A stretch of 45,682 bases of DNA from Verrucomicrobiota bacterium (GTDB taxonomy: Bacteria > Verrucomicrobiota > Verrucomicrobiia > Verrucomicrobiales > Akkermansiaceae), in assembly GCA_026397725.1 (NCBI GenBank), contig JAPLUI010000203.1:1-45682 (forward strand), given 5' to 3'. The notes below the pieces were generated by a model. The model did not search any database. It was given only the letters and a program-made list of their open reading frames with translations, and was not told where the DNA came from. This document shows positions 32,329-40,577 of this stretch, piece after piece (position 1 is the first letter of the stretch; every line of letters begins with the position of its first letter). The position numbers and the translations under genes are program-made.

Positions 32329-35300
32329 ACCCTTGCTGGTGGCCCAATTGGCGTAGGTCGTGGTTGCGGGACCCTCGGTGACATCCAGCATGCCGCTGCC
32401 AAGAAACCCGGCACTTTTATAGGTTGCGCCGGAACTCAAGGAGCCATAAGTGCCAATTGGCATCTGACTGCCATTGATATAGAGTTTTCCCACCACGTCG
32501 GTGAGGGCATGATTGAGGTGGAGGACTGCGGTGTCACCCGGGTTGGCACCAATCCTAACCGTGGCGGTGTTTGCCAGATAGTCCTTGGTGAGAACCAAGG
32601 TTCCGGCCTTGATGGCGGTGTCCCCGGTGTAGGTGTTGGGACCGCTAAGGGTCACGGTTCCTGTGCCGGTTTTGATGATGGCGCCGCCGACCCCGCTGGA
32701 AATCACCCCGGCAAACTCCGTGCCATTGCCGCCGAGGGTCAACGTGGCCGTCCCCAGGGCCACATTGCCATTTCCTGTTAGTGAGCCGATCGAGTTGTTG
32801 AGATCAGCGAGGTTCAAGGTCCTCCCGCCCCCCACCGTGTAGGCCGAGTTAGGAGAGAGTGCGGTGGTGGAACCGGCGGTCAGGTTGGCCCCGTTCACCA
32901 GCGTGACGCCGCTGTTGGTGTTGACGCCGGAGAGCGTCCAGGTGTTGCCGCCACCCAGATTCAGCGCCACCTTGCCAGTCCCATCCGAGATGTTGCCGCT
33001 GAACGCCTGGTTGGCGTTGACATTGATGTTGGCCGTGGCGGGGGCGGTGGAGTTGTTAGTGATGAGGCCGCTACCATCGATCACCGGGACGGTGTTGACG
33101 GTATCGCCGTTGAGGTCGAAGGTGCCGCCGGACAGGTGGAATGATGAACCGGCGAAGATTTGGCCGTTGTGGATGGTGTTATCCGTGTACTTGCCAAACT
33201 TGAGGGTTGCGCCGGGTTGCACGTCCGTGACCGAGCCAGCCGTGTTGAACCAGTTGAGGTTATCGGTGATGCCGGCCAGCACCAGGGTGCCGGCGACGAC
33301 CGCCACCGCGCCACCCTGATTGCCACCCAGGGTGGCGTGGGTCGAGAGGGTGAGCGTGCCATTGCCGGTCTTGGTGATGGCCTGAATGGCGGACCGGTTG
33401 TCAAGGATGGTGAAGTTGGCGGTGCTGTCCGCAACATCCACGAACGCAGTACCGGGCGTGCCGGTGGCCGACCACCGCGAGGTGCTCACGGACTCGGCTC
33501 CGGCATACTGGAAGGTGGCGTTGTTCTGAACGACGATCAGGCCGGTGGCTCCCAACGAGGACAGGCTGTTCACGCTCAAGGTGCCATTGCTCACCGTCGT
33601 GTTGCCGCCATAGGTGTTCGCGCCGTTGAGGGACAACAGGTCGCCTCCACTCTTGGTCAGGCTCCCGTCGCCGGTGATCCTTCCCGTGGTCTGGGTTCCG
33701 CCTTGAACGGTTAGAACCGTGCCGCTGGCGAGATTGACCGTGGCCTCACCCAGGCTCGCGATCGCGGCCGTGGCCCCGTTGAAATCAACCGTCCCGCTGG
33801 CGAGCGTCCCAATCTCGGTCACTGCCGCAAAGGTGCTGGTGCCGAGGCCGGACAACCCGGCCAGCGTGGTCGTCCCACCAGTGCCGGTGAAGTTCACGCT
33901 GCCATCGTTGCTCACTGCGGCGAGGCTCAGGCCGCTGCCGGAAATGTTAGCGGTGGCTCCGCCGGACACCGCCAAGGGGGCCGCGCCATGGTAGCTGTGG
34001 GCGTTGAGGGTGCCGGCCGTGACGCTCACGCTGCTGGTATTGGCCAAGCTTGTCGTCGCCAGCATGCCGCCGCTCACGGTGGTGCTCCCGAGATGGGTGG
34101 TGCCGTTGGGAAGGGTTAGGGTGCCGCTGCCGACCTTGGTCAGGCTGCCGTCGCCGCTGAGGATGCCGTCATATTGGGGGTTCATGTTGTTGCCACCCAC
34201 CGCCAGCGCGACGGGGCTTGCGGAGGCATTGTCCAGCGCGAGGTCTTGCGTGCCGCTCAAGCCACCCAAGGCCGCAGAACTGAGCGTGCCGAAGCTGAGG
34301 GTGCCGCCTTGGTGGCTGTAGTTGAGGGTACTGCCGGCCAGCGCATTGGGGTGGCCCAGCGTCAGGGTGCCGCCGCCGCTGACGACGGTGTCCCCGTTGA
34401 AGCTGTTGGCGGTGTCCAGCGTCACGGAGCCGCTGCCGCTGGCAGTCAGACTGGTGGGACCGGCGATGTGACCGCTGCCACTGATCGAGTAGGTCCTGGA
34501 GGTATTGTTGAAGGTGACGGTAAAGGGCGACACCGTCGTGCCAAGCGTGACGGATGTCGTGCCGGTCGGTGCGGCGTTGTCGTCGAAGACCACCGGGTCG
34601 TTGCCATTGACAGTCTCGTTGTAGGCGGCGGGAGAGGTGCCGGAGCGCCAGTTCTGCGGGGTGCCGATGTCCCAGGTGCCATTGGCTGTCCCGCCGGCGA
34701 GACCGTTCCACGTCTTGGTCGAGGGCGGCTCGAAAACGCGGAGGATGATCTGGTGCGGCGTGGTGGTGACAATGCGATAGCCATGGGTGCTCGTGCTGGT
34801 GGGGGGCACCATCGCCCCGCTGCCGAGCAAGCTGCCCGTGTAACTCACAATCGGATAGTCGCCGTAGCCAAAACCGGCGAGTTGGCTGACACTGAGCGGC
34901 GTGTTGCCGGTGAGCGTCAGGTTGCCCGTGACGGTGATCGCGTCGCTGCTGGTGCCGAGCTTGACGGCCAGGGCCGCAGTATCGAGGGCAAGCCCGCCAC
35001 TCAGGGTGAGCGTGCCGGTGGTGGCGTCATCGACACCCGGCGAGAGCTTGGCGGACGACTGGAGAGTCACCGACTGGGTGACGGTGCCATGGCCCGCGAG
35101 AACGGAGTTTGCACCGGCGGCCGTGACGGTGGAGTTGCTCAGGGTGGCGCCATTGAGCAAGAGCTTGCCGGCGGTCACGCTGGTGGGGCCGGAGTAATTG
35201 CTGGTGCCGGAGAGGCTGAGCGTGTGGTTGCCGCTCTTGGTGAGGCCGTTGGTCTGGCTGGCGGCCTGGGTGATGCCGCTACCCACCACCAGGTCGCCGG

Positions 35301-36046
35301 CGGCGGCGTTGAACGTGCAGTTGCGGGAGCCGTCGAGGACCAGGGGGGTGGCAATTGTCTGGGCATTGCCGGCACTGTTGTTGACGACGTCACCGGTGAG
35401 GTTGACGGGGTTGCCGCCAAGGGTGAAGGCGCCAGCCGTGGCGAGGAAAGTCATGCCCTTGAACTTGCTGTTGGCCGCGAAGTCGTTGTTGTTGGTGGTC
35501 AGCCCGTTGCCGGTGTCAAAGACGAGGGCACGGCTGGCGGCGGGCAGCGCGCCGCCCCAGTTGGCCGCGAGGTTCCAGTTATAGGTTGGTCCGGTGGTTC
35601 CCGTCCAGTAGCCAAGCTGGACCGGATCGGTCCCGGCCTTCAGATTGGCGAGTTGGGTGGTGCTGGCGGCGTCGTCAAGGATGATGAAGTCCTGGAGAAC
35701 TGCTGGGGTCAAAAAACCAATACCCGATGGTGAATGCCTTGGTGCCGGTGCTGCTGTTGATGTGCAGGGCCGCGCTATCGGGAATATTGACGTAGCCGTT
35801 GCTGAAACTGAGCGCGGAACCCGTGCCGCTGTGGCCGGTGATCCACAACGGCAACGTGGTACCCGTGAAAGTGCCGTGGTTGGCGTTGGCCGAGAAGTCG
35901 TAGAGCGTGGTCCCGGAGCCCTCATTCATCGGCCAATAGCCCACCAGGTCGGCGTGGGCGGCGTGGCTGGCTAGGAGCGCGGCGAGGGCGAGGACGAGGC
36001 GGCGTGAACCGCAGCGGACGAGACGAAATACAAATTTGGCTTTCAT
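31918..36046 (-). pseudogene. frameshifted LamG / beta-strand-repeat surface protein gene
   Basis: The gene begins at ATG 36046 with a signal peptide (LVLALAALLASHAAHA) and the first half of LamG (DLVGYWPMNEGSGTTLYDF ... FTIGYW). Around 35711-35716, a run of six A (T on the coding strand), the LamG reading passes to another frame, which continues open to 31918 for more than 1260 codons. The second part resumes at the very end of LamG (LQDFIILDDAASTTQLANL), so about 100-115 residues present in the 1408-residue paralogue are missing. Beta-strand repeats follow, then the DADPDRDGIANGLEW linker and LFARLKAILP terminus. A deletion in LamG plus a frameshift is the simplest reading. Phase variation at the T-tract or an assembly error at this point cannot be excluded. 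The downstream frame retains good coding character, so decay is recent. Confidence 0.75.
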
Positions 36047-36062
36047 GGTGGGGGAAAAGAGA

Positions 36063-36090
36063 GTTATCAGTTATTGGTGATCAGTTATTA
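36063..36090. repeat. AACTGAT heptamer element between a gene remnant and the next start
   Basis: Copies of AGTTATCAGTTATT and GATCAGTTATT (AATAACTGATC and AACTGATAACT on the minus strand) lie 17-44 bases before ATG 36046. They also supply the stop codon of the truncated reading frame at 36081-36197, so the element marks the exact truncation point of that remnant. Confidence 0.6.
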
Positions 36091-36197
36091 CGATTGTCGG
36101 CACCATCCCACTCAAGGGCAGCTTGCACGGCGTGTGAGGCTAACAGCGTGGCGGGGGAGCCGGCGCAAACCCATCGGAGGGTGGACTTTGGTTTCAT
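36081..36197 (-). pseudogene. 5' remnant of a PEP-CTERM-type gene
   Basis: ATG 36197 opens 38 codons: MKPKSTLRWVCAGSPATLLA, then SHAVQAALEWDGADNRNN and a TGA inside the heptamer repeat. The signal peptide and ALEWDG match the start of the split PEP-CTERM gene at 31581 (MKSNFTLRFVCVGSIATLLA ... ALEWDG). It is a truncated paralogue whose remaining body has been lost. Confidence 0.65.
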
Positions 36198-36512
36198 GGG
36201 GACTTGGCTTGTCGGTTTCCAATGGCACCGACGATCACTCGCCATTGAGACGGGAAAATCGATGGTGCGGCCAAGTCTTGACCAAATCCGGCGGAGCGGC
36301 AAGGATATAACCTCCGGTTATCTTCAATTCTTTTGTAACACATTCGTAATTTCAGCGGGTGCAGCCTGCCATGACCTGTTAGATAGCGGGTGGTGGAGAC
36401 GCCTTGGCCGCTGCGGACGCCGCACGGCCACGGTGAACCTTGAAAGGAACATGATTCGCCGCAACACAACCCAAGGAACCCCAAGACAACGCTGACCCGG
36501 CGCCACCGTGGC
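36198..36512. other. intergenic region between accA and the surface-protein array
   Basis: No gene is supported here. It contains a small inverted repeat ATAACC-TCC-GGTTAT (about 36306-36320) next to an AT-rich stretch, which could belong to a promoter for the minus-strand remnant downstream. At 36491-36517 a hairpin (GCTGA ... TCAGC arms) overlaps the accA stop codon and may act as a weak 3' end. A CTGTTAGATAGC string lies at about 36377. Confidence 0.4.
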
Positions 36513-37496
36513 TCAGCAATTGCCCGGCCCCGTTGGCTTTCCGCCCGTGCCCTGCCACTCACCGAAGTTGCGGAATTTCTGATAGCGCTGGCTGAGGAGC
36601 GCAGCGATGGGCTGGGTAGAGAGTTCGGCAAGGTGGCGCAGCACACAGGCGCCAAAGGCGCTGGCGGCGGCGGCGTGGTCGTGATGGGCACCGCCGAGAG
36701 GTTCGTCTATCACGTCGTCGATGAGGCCGAGCTGCTTGAGATCGGGGGCGACGAGTTTCATGGCGGCGGCGGCCTCGGGGGCGTGCTTGCGGTGTTTCCA
36801 GAGGATGGCGGCGCAGCCTTCGGGGCTGATGACCGAGTAGTAGGCGTTTTCCATCATGATGACGCGGTCGGCCACGCCGATGCCGAGGGCGCCACCGGAA
36901 CCGCCTTCGCCAAGGACGACGGCGATGATGGGGACGCGGAGGAGCATCATTTCACGGAGGTTGAAGGCAATGGCTTCGGCAATGTTGCGTTCCTCGGCAC
37001 CGATGCCAGGAAACGCCCCGGGGGTATCGATGAGGGTGATGACGGGAAGGCCGAATTTCTCGGCGAGTCGCATGAGGCGCATGGCTTTGCGGTAGCCCTC
37101 GGGGTGGCCGCTGCCGAAGTTGCGCTTGAGGTTTTCCTTGGTGTCGCGGCCTTTTTGGTGGCCGACGATCACGACGCGCTGGCCGCCGATCCGGGCAAAG
37201 CCACCGGGCATCGCGTGGTCGTCTCCGATGTGGCGGTCGCCATGGAGTTCGTAAAAATCGGTGAAGGCGTTGGCCACGTAGTCCAGCATGAAGGGCCGGC
37301 TGGTATGGCGGGCAATCTGCACGCGCTGCCAGGGAGTCAGGTTCTGGTAGATGGACTCGCGGGTGTCTGCGAGCTTGCCTTCCAGGGCGGCAACTTCGGC
37401 GGACAGGTCGAAATTCGGCGAGGCGGATTTGGCGCGGATTTTTTCCAACTCGCGTTCGAGTTCGGCGATGGGTTTTTCGAATTCAAGGACTTGCAT
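36513..37496 (-). CDS. accA: acetyl-CoA carboxylase carboxyltransferase subunit alpha
   Basis: The product has 327 residues, the normal length for AccA (about 315-330). It starts MQVLEFEKPIAELEREL, the usual helical N-terminus, and has the family landmarks LTPWQRVQIARHTSRP, FYELHGDRHIGDD, GHQKGRDTKENLKRNFG, LIDTPGAFPGIGAEERN and GEGGSGGALGIGVADRV, the last two lining the biotin/acetyl-CoA site. With AccB, AccC and AccD, not in the window, it makes malonyl-CoA for fatty-acid synthesis in the cytoplasm. It follows the LysM gene by 63 bases on the same strand, and acpP, another fatty-acid gene, lies upstream, so the cluster may be co-expressed. Confidence 0.97.
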   Translation of the reverse strand: MQVLEFEKPIAELERELEKIRAKSASPNFDLSAEVAALEGKLADTRESIYQNLTPWQRVQIARHTSRPFMLDYVANAFTDFYELHGDRHIGDDHAMPGGFARIGGQRVVIVGHQKGRDTKENLKRNFGSGHPEGYRKAMRLMRLAEKFGLPVITLIDTPGAFPGIGAEERNIAEAIAFNLREMMLLRVPIIAVVLGEGGSGGALGIGVADRVIMMENAYYSVISPEGCAAILWKHRKHAPEAAAAMKLVAPDLKQLGLIDDVIDEPLGGAHHDHAAAASAFGACVLRHLAELSTQPIAALLSQRYQKFRNFGEWQGTGGKPTGPGNC

Positions 37497-37559
37497 GGGA
37501 GTGAGCGGCAGGTGGTGAGTGTCAAGGGGTCTTCACGCGGGGTCTGCAAGTCGCAGCGA

Positions 37560-38612
37560 TCATCGGTTGGTGTTGCGAATTTCCACGATGTTGCCGACGC
37601 GGGTGAGCAGAAAGAGTTCCTCAAGGTCAGGAGGGCTCAGCAAGATGCCACGGGAACCGGCATCCTCTGGCACGTAGGCACGGATTTGGAGTGCCAGCTT
37701 GGCAAGCTGGATGGTTTTCCCAAGGAAAAGGGGAACCTTGCTGCCCGACCCGTCCGACCCGTCCGACCTGTCCGACTTGTCCGACCCGTCCGACCCGTCC
37801 GACTTGTCCGACCCGTCCGACTTGTCCGACTTGTCCGACTTGTCCAACTTGTCCGACTTACCCGCCCCGTCCGACCTGCCCGGCTTGTCCGACTTGGCTT
37901 TCGGCTTGATGCGGCGGCCCGCGGGCTGGCCGGATTTTGATAGAATGGTGGTGCGCTGGTTGGCGAGTTTGCCGGTGGCTGCGAGGTGGCGGATCGGGTA
38001 TTCGCAGATGAAGCGGCCGCCGTCCCAGAGCGAGAGGGCCTTGCGCTGAGGTTCGATGAGGAGACGGAATTCCAAGGGCATGACGATCAATTCATCGCCG
38101 GGCTGGAGGTTCTTGAGTTCCTGCAGGCCATTGAGGTGCATGATCAGATCCAGGGAGGTCTTGTAGCGGGTGGCGATGCCGAGGAAGGAATCGCCGCGTT
38201 TGACGAGGTGGGTTTGTTTTCCCGCCGCATGGTCGGTGGAGAAAATCTCATCCAGGTTCATCTCGCCAACGATGTGGCGGGCGATGGGGGCGGCGGAGGA
38301 GGTGGGGAAGATGTTGACGATGGTGGTGAGCTTGTCGCGGGCTTCGGCGAGCTGGCCAAGCGCGATGAGTTCATGGGCCTTTTGAAAGGTCTTCTCACCC
38401 GGATCAATGTCCGGCATCTCCGCCGCATCCACCATCTTCGCAAAGTCCGTATCGGGCTGCGTGCCCAGCACGACGGTGGGATTGGGAATGAGGCTCTCAA
38501 ACACCCCGCCGAGCGGCCGGACCGCAACATGATAGGCAAACATCCCGGTGAAGGCAACGACCGCGCAGACGGCGGCGGCAGCCAGCAGCTTGACGAAGGT
38601 CCAAACACTCAT
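37560..38612 (-). CDS. LysM protein with transpeptidase-like C-terminus lacking the catalytic Cys
   Basis: The product has 350 residues from ATG 38612 (a TTG start at 38624 would add four residues). An N-terminal membrane anchor (about 5-25, LLAAAAVCAVVAFTGMFA) is followed by a helical region with a TPR-like stretch (KAHELIALGQLAEARDKL), then one LysM peptidoglycan-binding domain at about 134-179 (VKRGDSFLGIATRYK ... LQPGDELIV). The rest resembles an L,D-transpeptidase (YkuD) domain, with LSLWDGGRFICEYPI and GSRGILLSPPDLEELF. Where active enzymes have SHGCIRL, this protein has SRGILLS, so the nucleophilic Cys is absent. A Ser-Asp-Lys-rich repeat (about 237-290) interrupts the domain. It is probably a periplasmic peptidoglycan-binding protein without transpeptidase activity. 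Confidence 0.7.
   Translation of the reverse strand: MSVWTFVKLLAAAAVCAVVAFTGMFAYHVAVRPLGGVFESLIPNPTVVLGTQPDTDFAKMVDAAEMPDIDPGEKTFQKAHELIALGQLAEARDKLTTIVNIFPTSSAAPIARHIVGEMNLDEIFSTDHAAGKQTHLVKRGDSFLGIATRYKTSLDLIMHLNGLQELKNLQPGDELIVMPLEFRLLIEPQRKALSLWDGGRFICEYPIRHLAATGKLANQRTTILSKSGQPAGRRIKPKAKSDKPGRSDGAGKSDKLDKSDKSDKSDGSDKSDGSDGSDKSDRSDGSDGSGSKVPLFLGKTIQLAKLALQIRAYVPEDAGSRGILLSPPDLEELFLLTRVGNIVEIRNTNR
37746..37895. repeat. 9-bp tandem repeat (TCCGACYYG) inside the LysM gene
   Basis: About sixteen imperfect copies of a nine-base unit TCCGAC(C/T)(C/T)G encode the Lys/Gly-Ser-Asp repeat of the LysM protein. The unit length is a multiple of three, so copy-number changes keep the frame and would lengthen or shorten a hydrophilic linker. 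Confidence 0.85.
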
Positions 38613-38627
38613 GGGCGGGTGCAAGGC

Positions 38628-39164
38628 TCAGAGAAGACCGCGACGTTTGAAATCAAAGGCATTGATTTCATGCGAACGGATGATCATTTCAAAGGAAAAC
38701 TTGAGAATGGAGACTTCCCATGCGTCATCGACTCCCTCGATCACGGCACGTGAGGGATTGCCGCTGCGGCGGATGTCCGCGAGCACCCGCTCGCGGACGG
38801 CATCGATCGAATCGTGAACAATCTCCTCATGAATCTGGCCGCGGCGGAATTGAAAGCCGTATTGCAGGAAGGCGAGGTTCTTGCCCTCGGCACGGAATTT
38901 CTCGATCATCGCATCCATCCGGGCCCGGGCCGTCTCGTCGAAACCCTCGAGTGCAATCTCGCGGTAGGGCTCGGGACGGAAAATGCGCGGGCGCATGGCC
39001 TCGACCTCGCCAGTGCGAATCCGGACTTGGCCGACGTGATCCATCAGCTCGCTGATGATCTGGAATTCGAAGCGGGTCTCGCCGAAGGTCTCGATCCGGC
39101 GATCCGGTTCGCGGAGCACACGGGTCGTTTCAAGGGCGTATTGAATGTCATCCGGAGAGTGCAT
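38628..39164 (-). CDS. conserved hypothetical protein
   Basis: The product has 178 residues. ATG 39164 (MHSPDDIQYALETTRVL) is preceded by GGAG at a good distance, which favours it over the in-frame upstream extension that runs into the terminator region. The sequence is mixed alpha/beta and charged, with no signal peptide or membrane segment (RIETFGETRFEFQIISEL, VRIRTGEVEAMRPRIFRPEP, RGLL at the end). I recognise no enzymatic motif; it looks like a cytoplasmic protein conserved among verrucomicrobial genomes. Its stop is 15 bases before the LysM gene start, so the two are probably one transcript. Confidence 0.65.
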   Translation of the reverse strand: MHSPDDIQYALETTRVLREPDRRIETFGETRFEFQIISELMDHVGQVRIRTGEVEAMRPRIFRPEPYREIALEGFDETARARMDAMIEKFRAEGKNLAFLQYGFQFRRGQIHEEIVHDSIDAVRERVLADIRRSGNPSRAVIEGVDDAWEVSILKFSFEMIIRSHEINAFDFKRRGLL

Positions 39165-39202
39165 GGTCGCTCCAAGGTCCGGCAGATTGGGCGGAATGCA
39201 AA

Positions 39203-39238
39203 GAAAAGGGCAGACACCGCCGGGGAGTCCGCCCTTTC
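39203..39238 (-). terminator. intrinsic terminator after acpP
   Basis: On the minus strand GAAAGGGCGGAC ... GTCTGCCCTTTTC forms a strong stem with one mismatch, followed by a T-rich end (TTTTCTTTG). It lies 24 bases beyond the acpP stop and before the hypothetical gene at 39164. Confidence 0.75.
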
Positions 39239-39261
39239 GCAAAGCAAAACGTCGGCTGTAA

Positions 39262-39504
39262 TCAGCCTTGTTGGCTGTTGATGTAGGTGATGACATCTCC
39301 GACCGATTGAAGCTTTTCGGCTTCTTCATCGGGTACCTCGATGTCGAATTCCTCCTCGAAAGCCATCACGAGTTCCACGGTGTCGAGCGAGTCGGCACCA
39401 AGGTCTTCGACGAATTTTGCTTCCGGGGTCACTTGATCGGCACTCACGCCGAGTTGTTCGACGATGATGTCCTTCACGCGGGCTTCAATACTTTTATCAG
39501 ACAT
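39262..39504 (-). CDS. acpP: acyl carrier protein
   Basis: The product has 80 residues, standard ACP length. It has the four-helix pattern and the conserved phosphopantetheine site [13 protein letters not shown], with the attachment Ser in DSL, followed by the acidic helix [16 protein letters not shown]. The start [19 protein letters not shown] is typical. It carries acyl chains in fatty-acid synthesis. It is followed by its own terminator, which would permit high expression independent of the genes downstream. No fab genes are adjacent, unlike the common fabD-fabG-acpP-fabF order. Confidence 0.97.
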   Translation of the reverse strand: MSDKSIEARVKDIIVEQLGVSADQVTPEAKFVEDLGADSLDTVELVMAFEEEFDIEVPDEEAEKLQSVGDVITYINSQQG

Positions 39505-39610
39505 AGGGTGGTGGTTGTGGTTGGCGTCGGGGGTGACTTATCGTCTCGGACCGGGGCTTGGCAACTCTTAATAACGAGTCCGCCGCGAAAAAATTTCAAA
39601 GCAGCGGAAA

Positions 39611-40444
39611 TCACCCCGTTTTCAGCCCGGAACCGGCCTCGGGAGCGGCAGCTTCGGCGGGGGCCAGGGTGGCGTATTCGATCACTTCGCCGGAAAAATG
39701 CGAGCGGAGCAGGCGCATGAGTTGCTCCGCAGGTTCGCCGTCGTCTTTTTTGAATCCGCCGTAGGTGAGGCCATCGATGCGGAGGCGTCCCTTGCCGGCC
39801 GTCCCGTCATAGTCGGCAAAGGCCAGGCCCTTGGTTTCCCACTTGCGCAGATCGAGGGTTTTGAGGTCGGCATAGGGAATCCGGCGGCCTCGCTGGTCGG
39901 TGACGGCCTCGGCATCGGCCGTGATCGTGCGGCGCAGCGTGCGCAGCAGGAAAAACCCTGCGGTGAGGGCAAGGCCGAGGAAAATCCAGAAGACCACCCA
40001 TTGTTCCTTGATTTTCCGGGCATCGTAGGGTTCCTCCGGGGCGGTGGCGTTCATGCCGCGGGTCTTGGTGTATTCGCGCCAGAGCAGGTTCGCTTGCAGG
40101 GGCTTCATGCCAGCATAGTCATGGAGAATGGCAGGCCAGGGCAGCGGTACGCTTAGGCCCGCAGGCAGCACCGAGCGATCCGCAGGGAGGTCCACCACCT
40201 GGCTGGCCGCGTGTGCTTGCCACCTCTCGGGAGTAAGGGTGCCGTCCTGATTCATTTTGGCGAACTCGTCACTGGCCTTTTGAAAGGCCCGGTGCAGGAA
40301 GAAAACCTCGTTCTTCTTCCGGTACCCAGTCGAACCGTCCACATAAAAAAGCACCGCGAAGACGCCGAACATCAGCAACATCACCAAGGCGCGAAACAGA
40401 AACCAGCGGGACGGCCTGCATATGATCGATTCGGAAACATTCAT
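39611..40444 (-). CDS. conserved two-TM membrane protein of unknown function
   Basis: The product has 277 residues from ATG 40444 (MNVSESIICRPSRWFLF). There are two hydrophobic helices: about 14-35 (LFRALVMLLMFGVFAVLFYV) and about 160-180 (VVFWIFLGLALTAGFFLL). The section between them, likely periplasmic, holds a short helical domain (FQKASDEFAKMNQDGTLTPE, LLWREYTKTRGM). The C-terminal cytoplasmic part has a PH-like beta pattern (ITADAEAVTDQRGRRIPYAD, LRIDGLTYGGFKKDDG) followed by an Ala/Glu-rich tail. I recognise no catalytic motif. The gene is divergent from the aldolase gene and shares its 133-bp intergenic region. Confidence 0.65.
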   Translation of the reverse strand: MNVSESIICRPSRWFLFRALVMLLMFGVFAVLFYVDGSTGYRKKNEVFFLHRAFQKASDEFAKMNQDGTLTPERWQAHAASQVVDLPADRSVLPAGLSVPLPWPAILHDYAGMKPLQANLLWREYTKTRGMNATAPEEPYDARKIKEQWVVFWIFLGLALTAGFFLLRTLRRTITADAEAVTDQRGRRIPYADLKTLDLRKWETKGLAFADYDGTAGKGRLRIDGLTYGGFKKDDGEPAEQLMRLLRSHFSGEVIEYATLAPAEAAAPEAGSGLKTG

Positions 40445-40503
40445 CGTTTTCCAGAGGAGAAAACCTCGTCCGGCAGGGCATGGCAAGCCGGAAACGTGCC
40501 ACT

Positions 40504-40528
40504 CCGGAAATTTTCCGGGATTTTCCGG
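40504..40528. promoter_or_regulatory. palindrome plus helically phased direct repeat in the divergent fba promoter region
   Basis: CCGGAAA-T-TTTCCGG (40504-40518) is a perfect seven-base inverted repeat. ATTTTCCGG at its right half (40510-40518) recurs at 40520-40528, exactly ten bases on, about one helical turn. It lies between the divergent membrane-protein and aldolase genes, 50-74 bases upstream of the aldolase ATG, where a regulator would bind. Confidence 0.5.
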
Positions 40529-40577
40529 TGAATTACCGCTTGTAGCTAGCTCGCTGGTTGTTTACGGAGATGCCGTC

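Noticed and set aside
37746..37895. Nine-base tandem repeat as a separate minisatellite or origin iteron region
   Set aside because: It is in frame inside a good coding sequence and encodes a hydrophilic linker; no DnaA-box cluster or replication gene adjoins.
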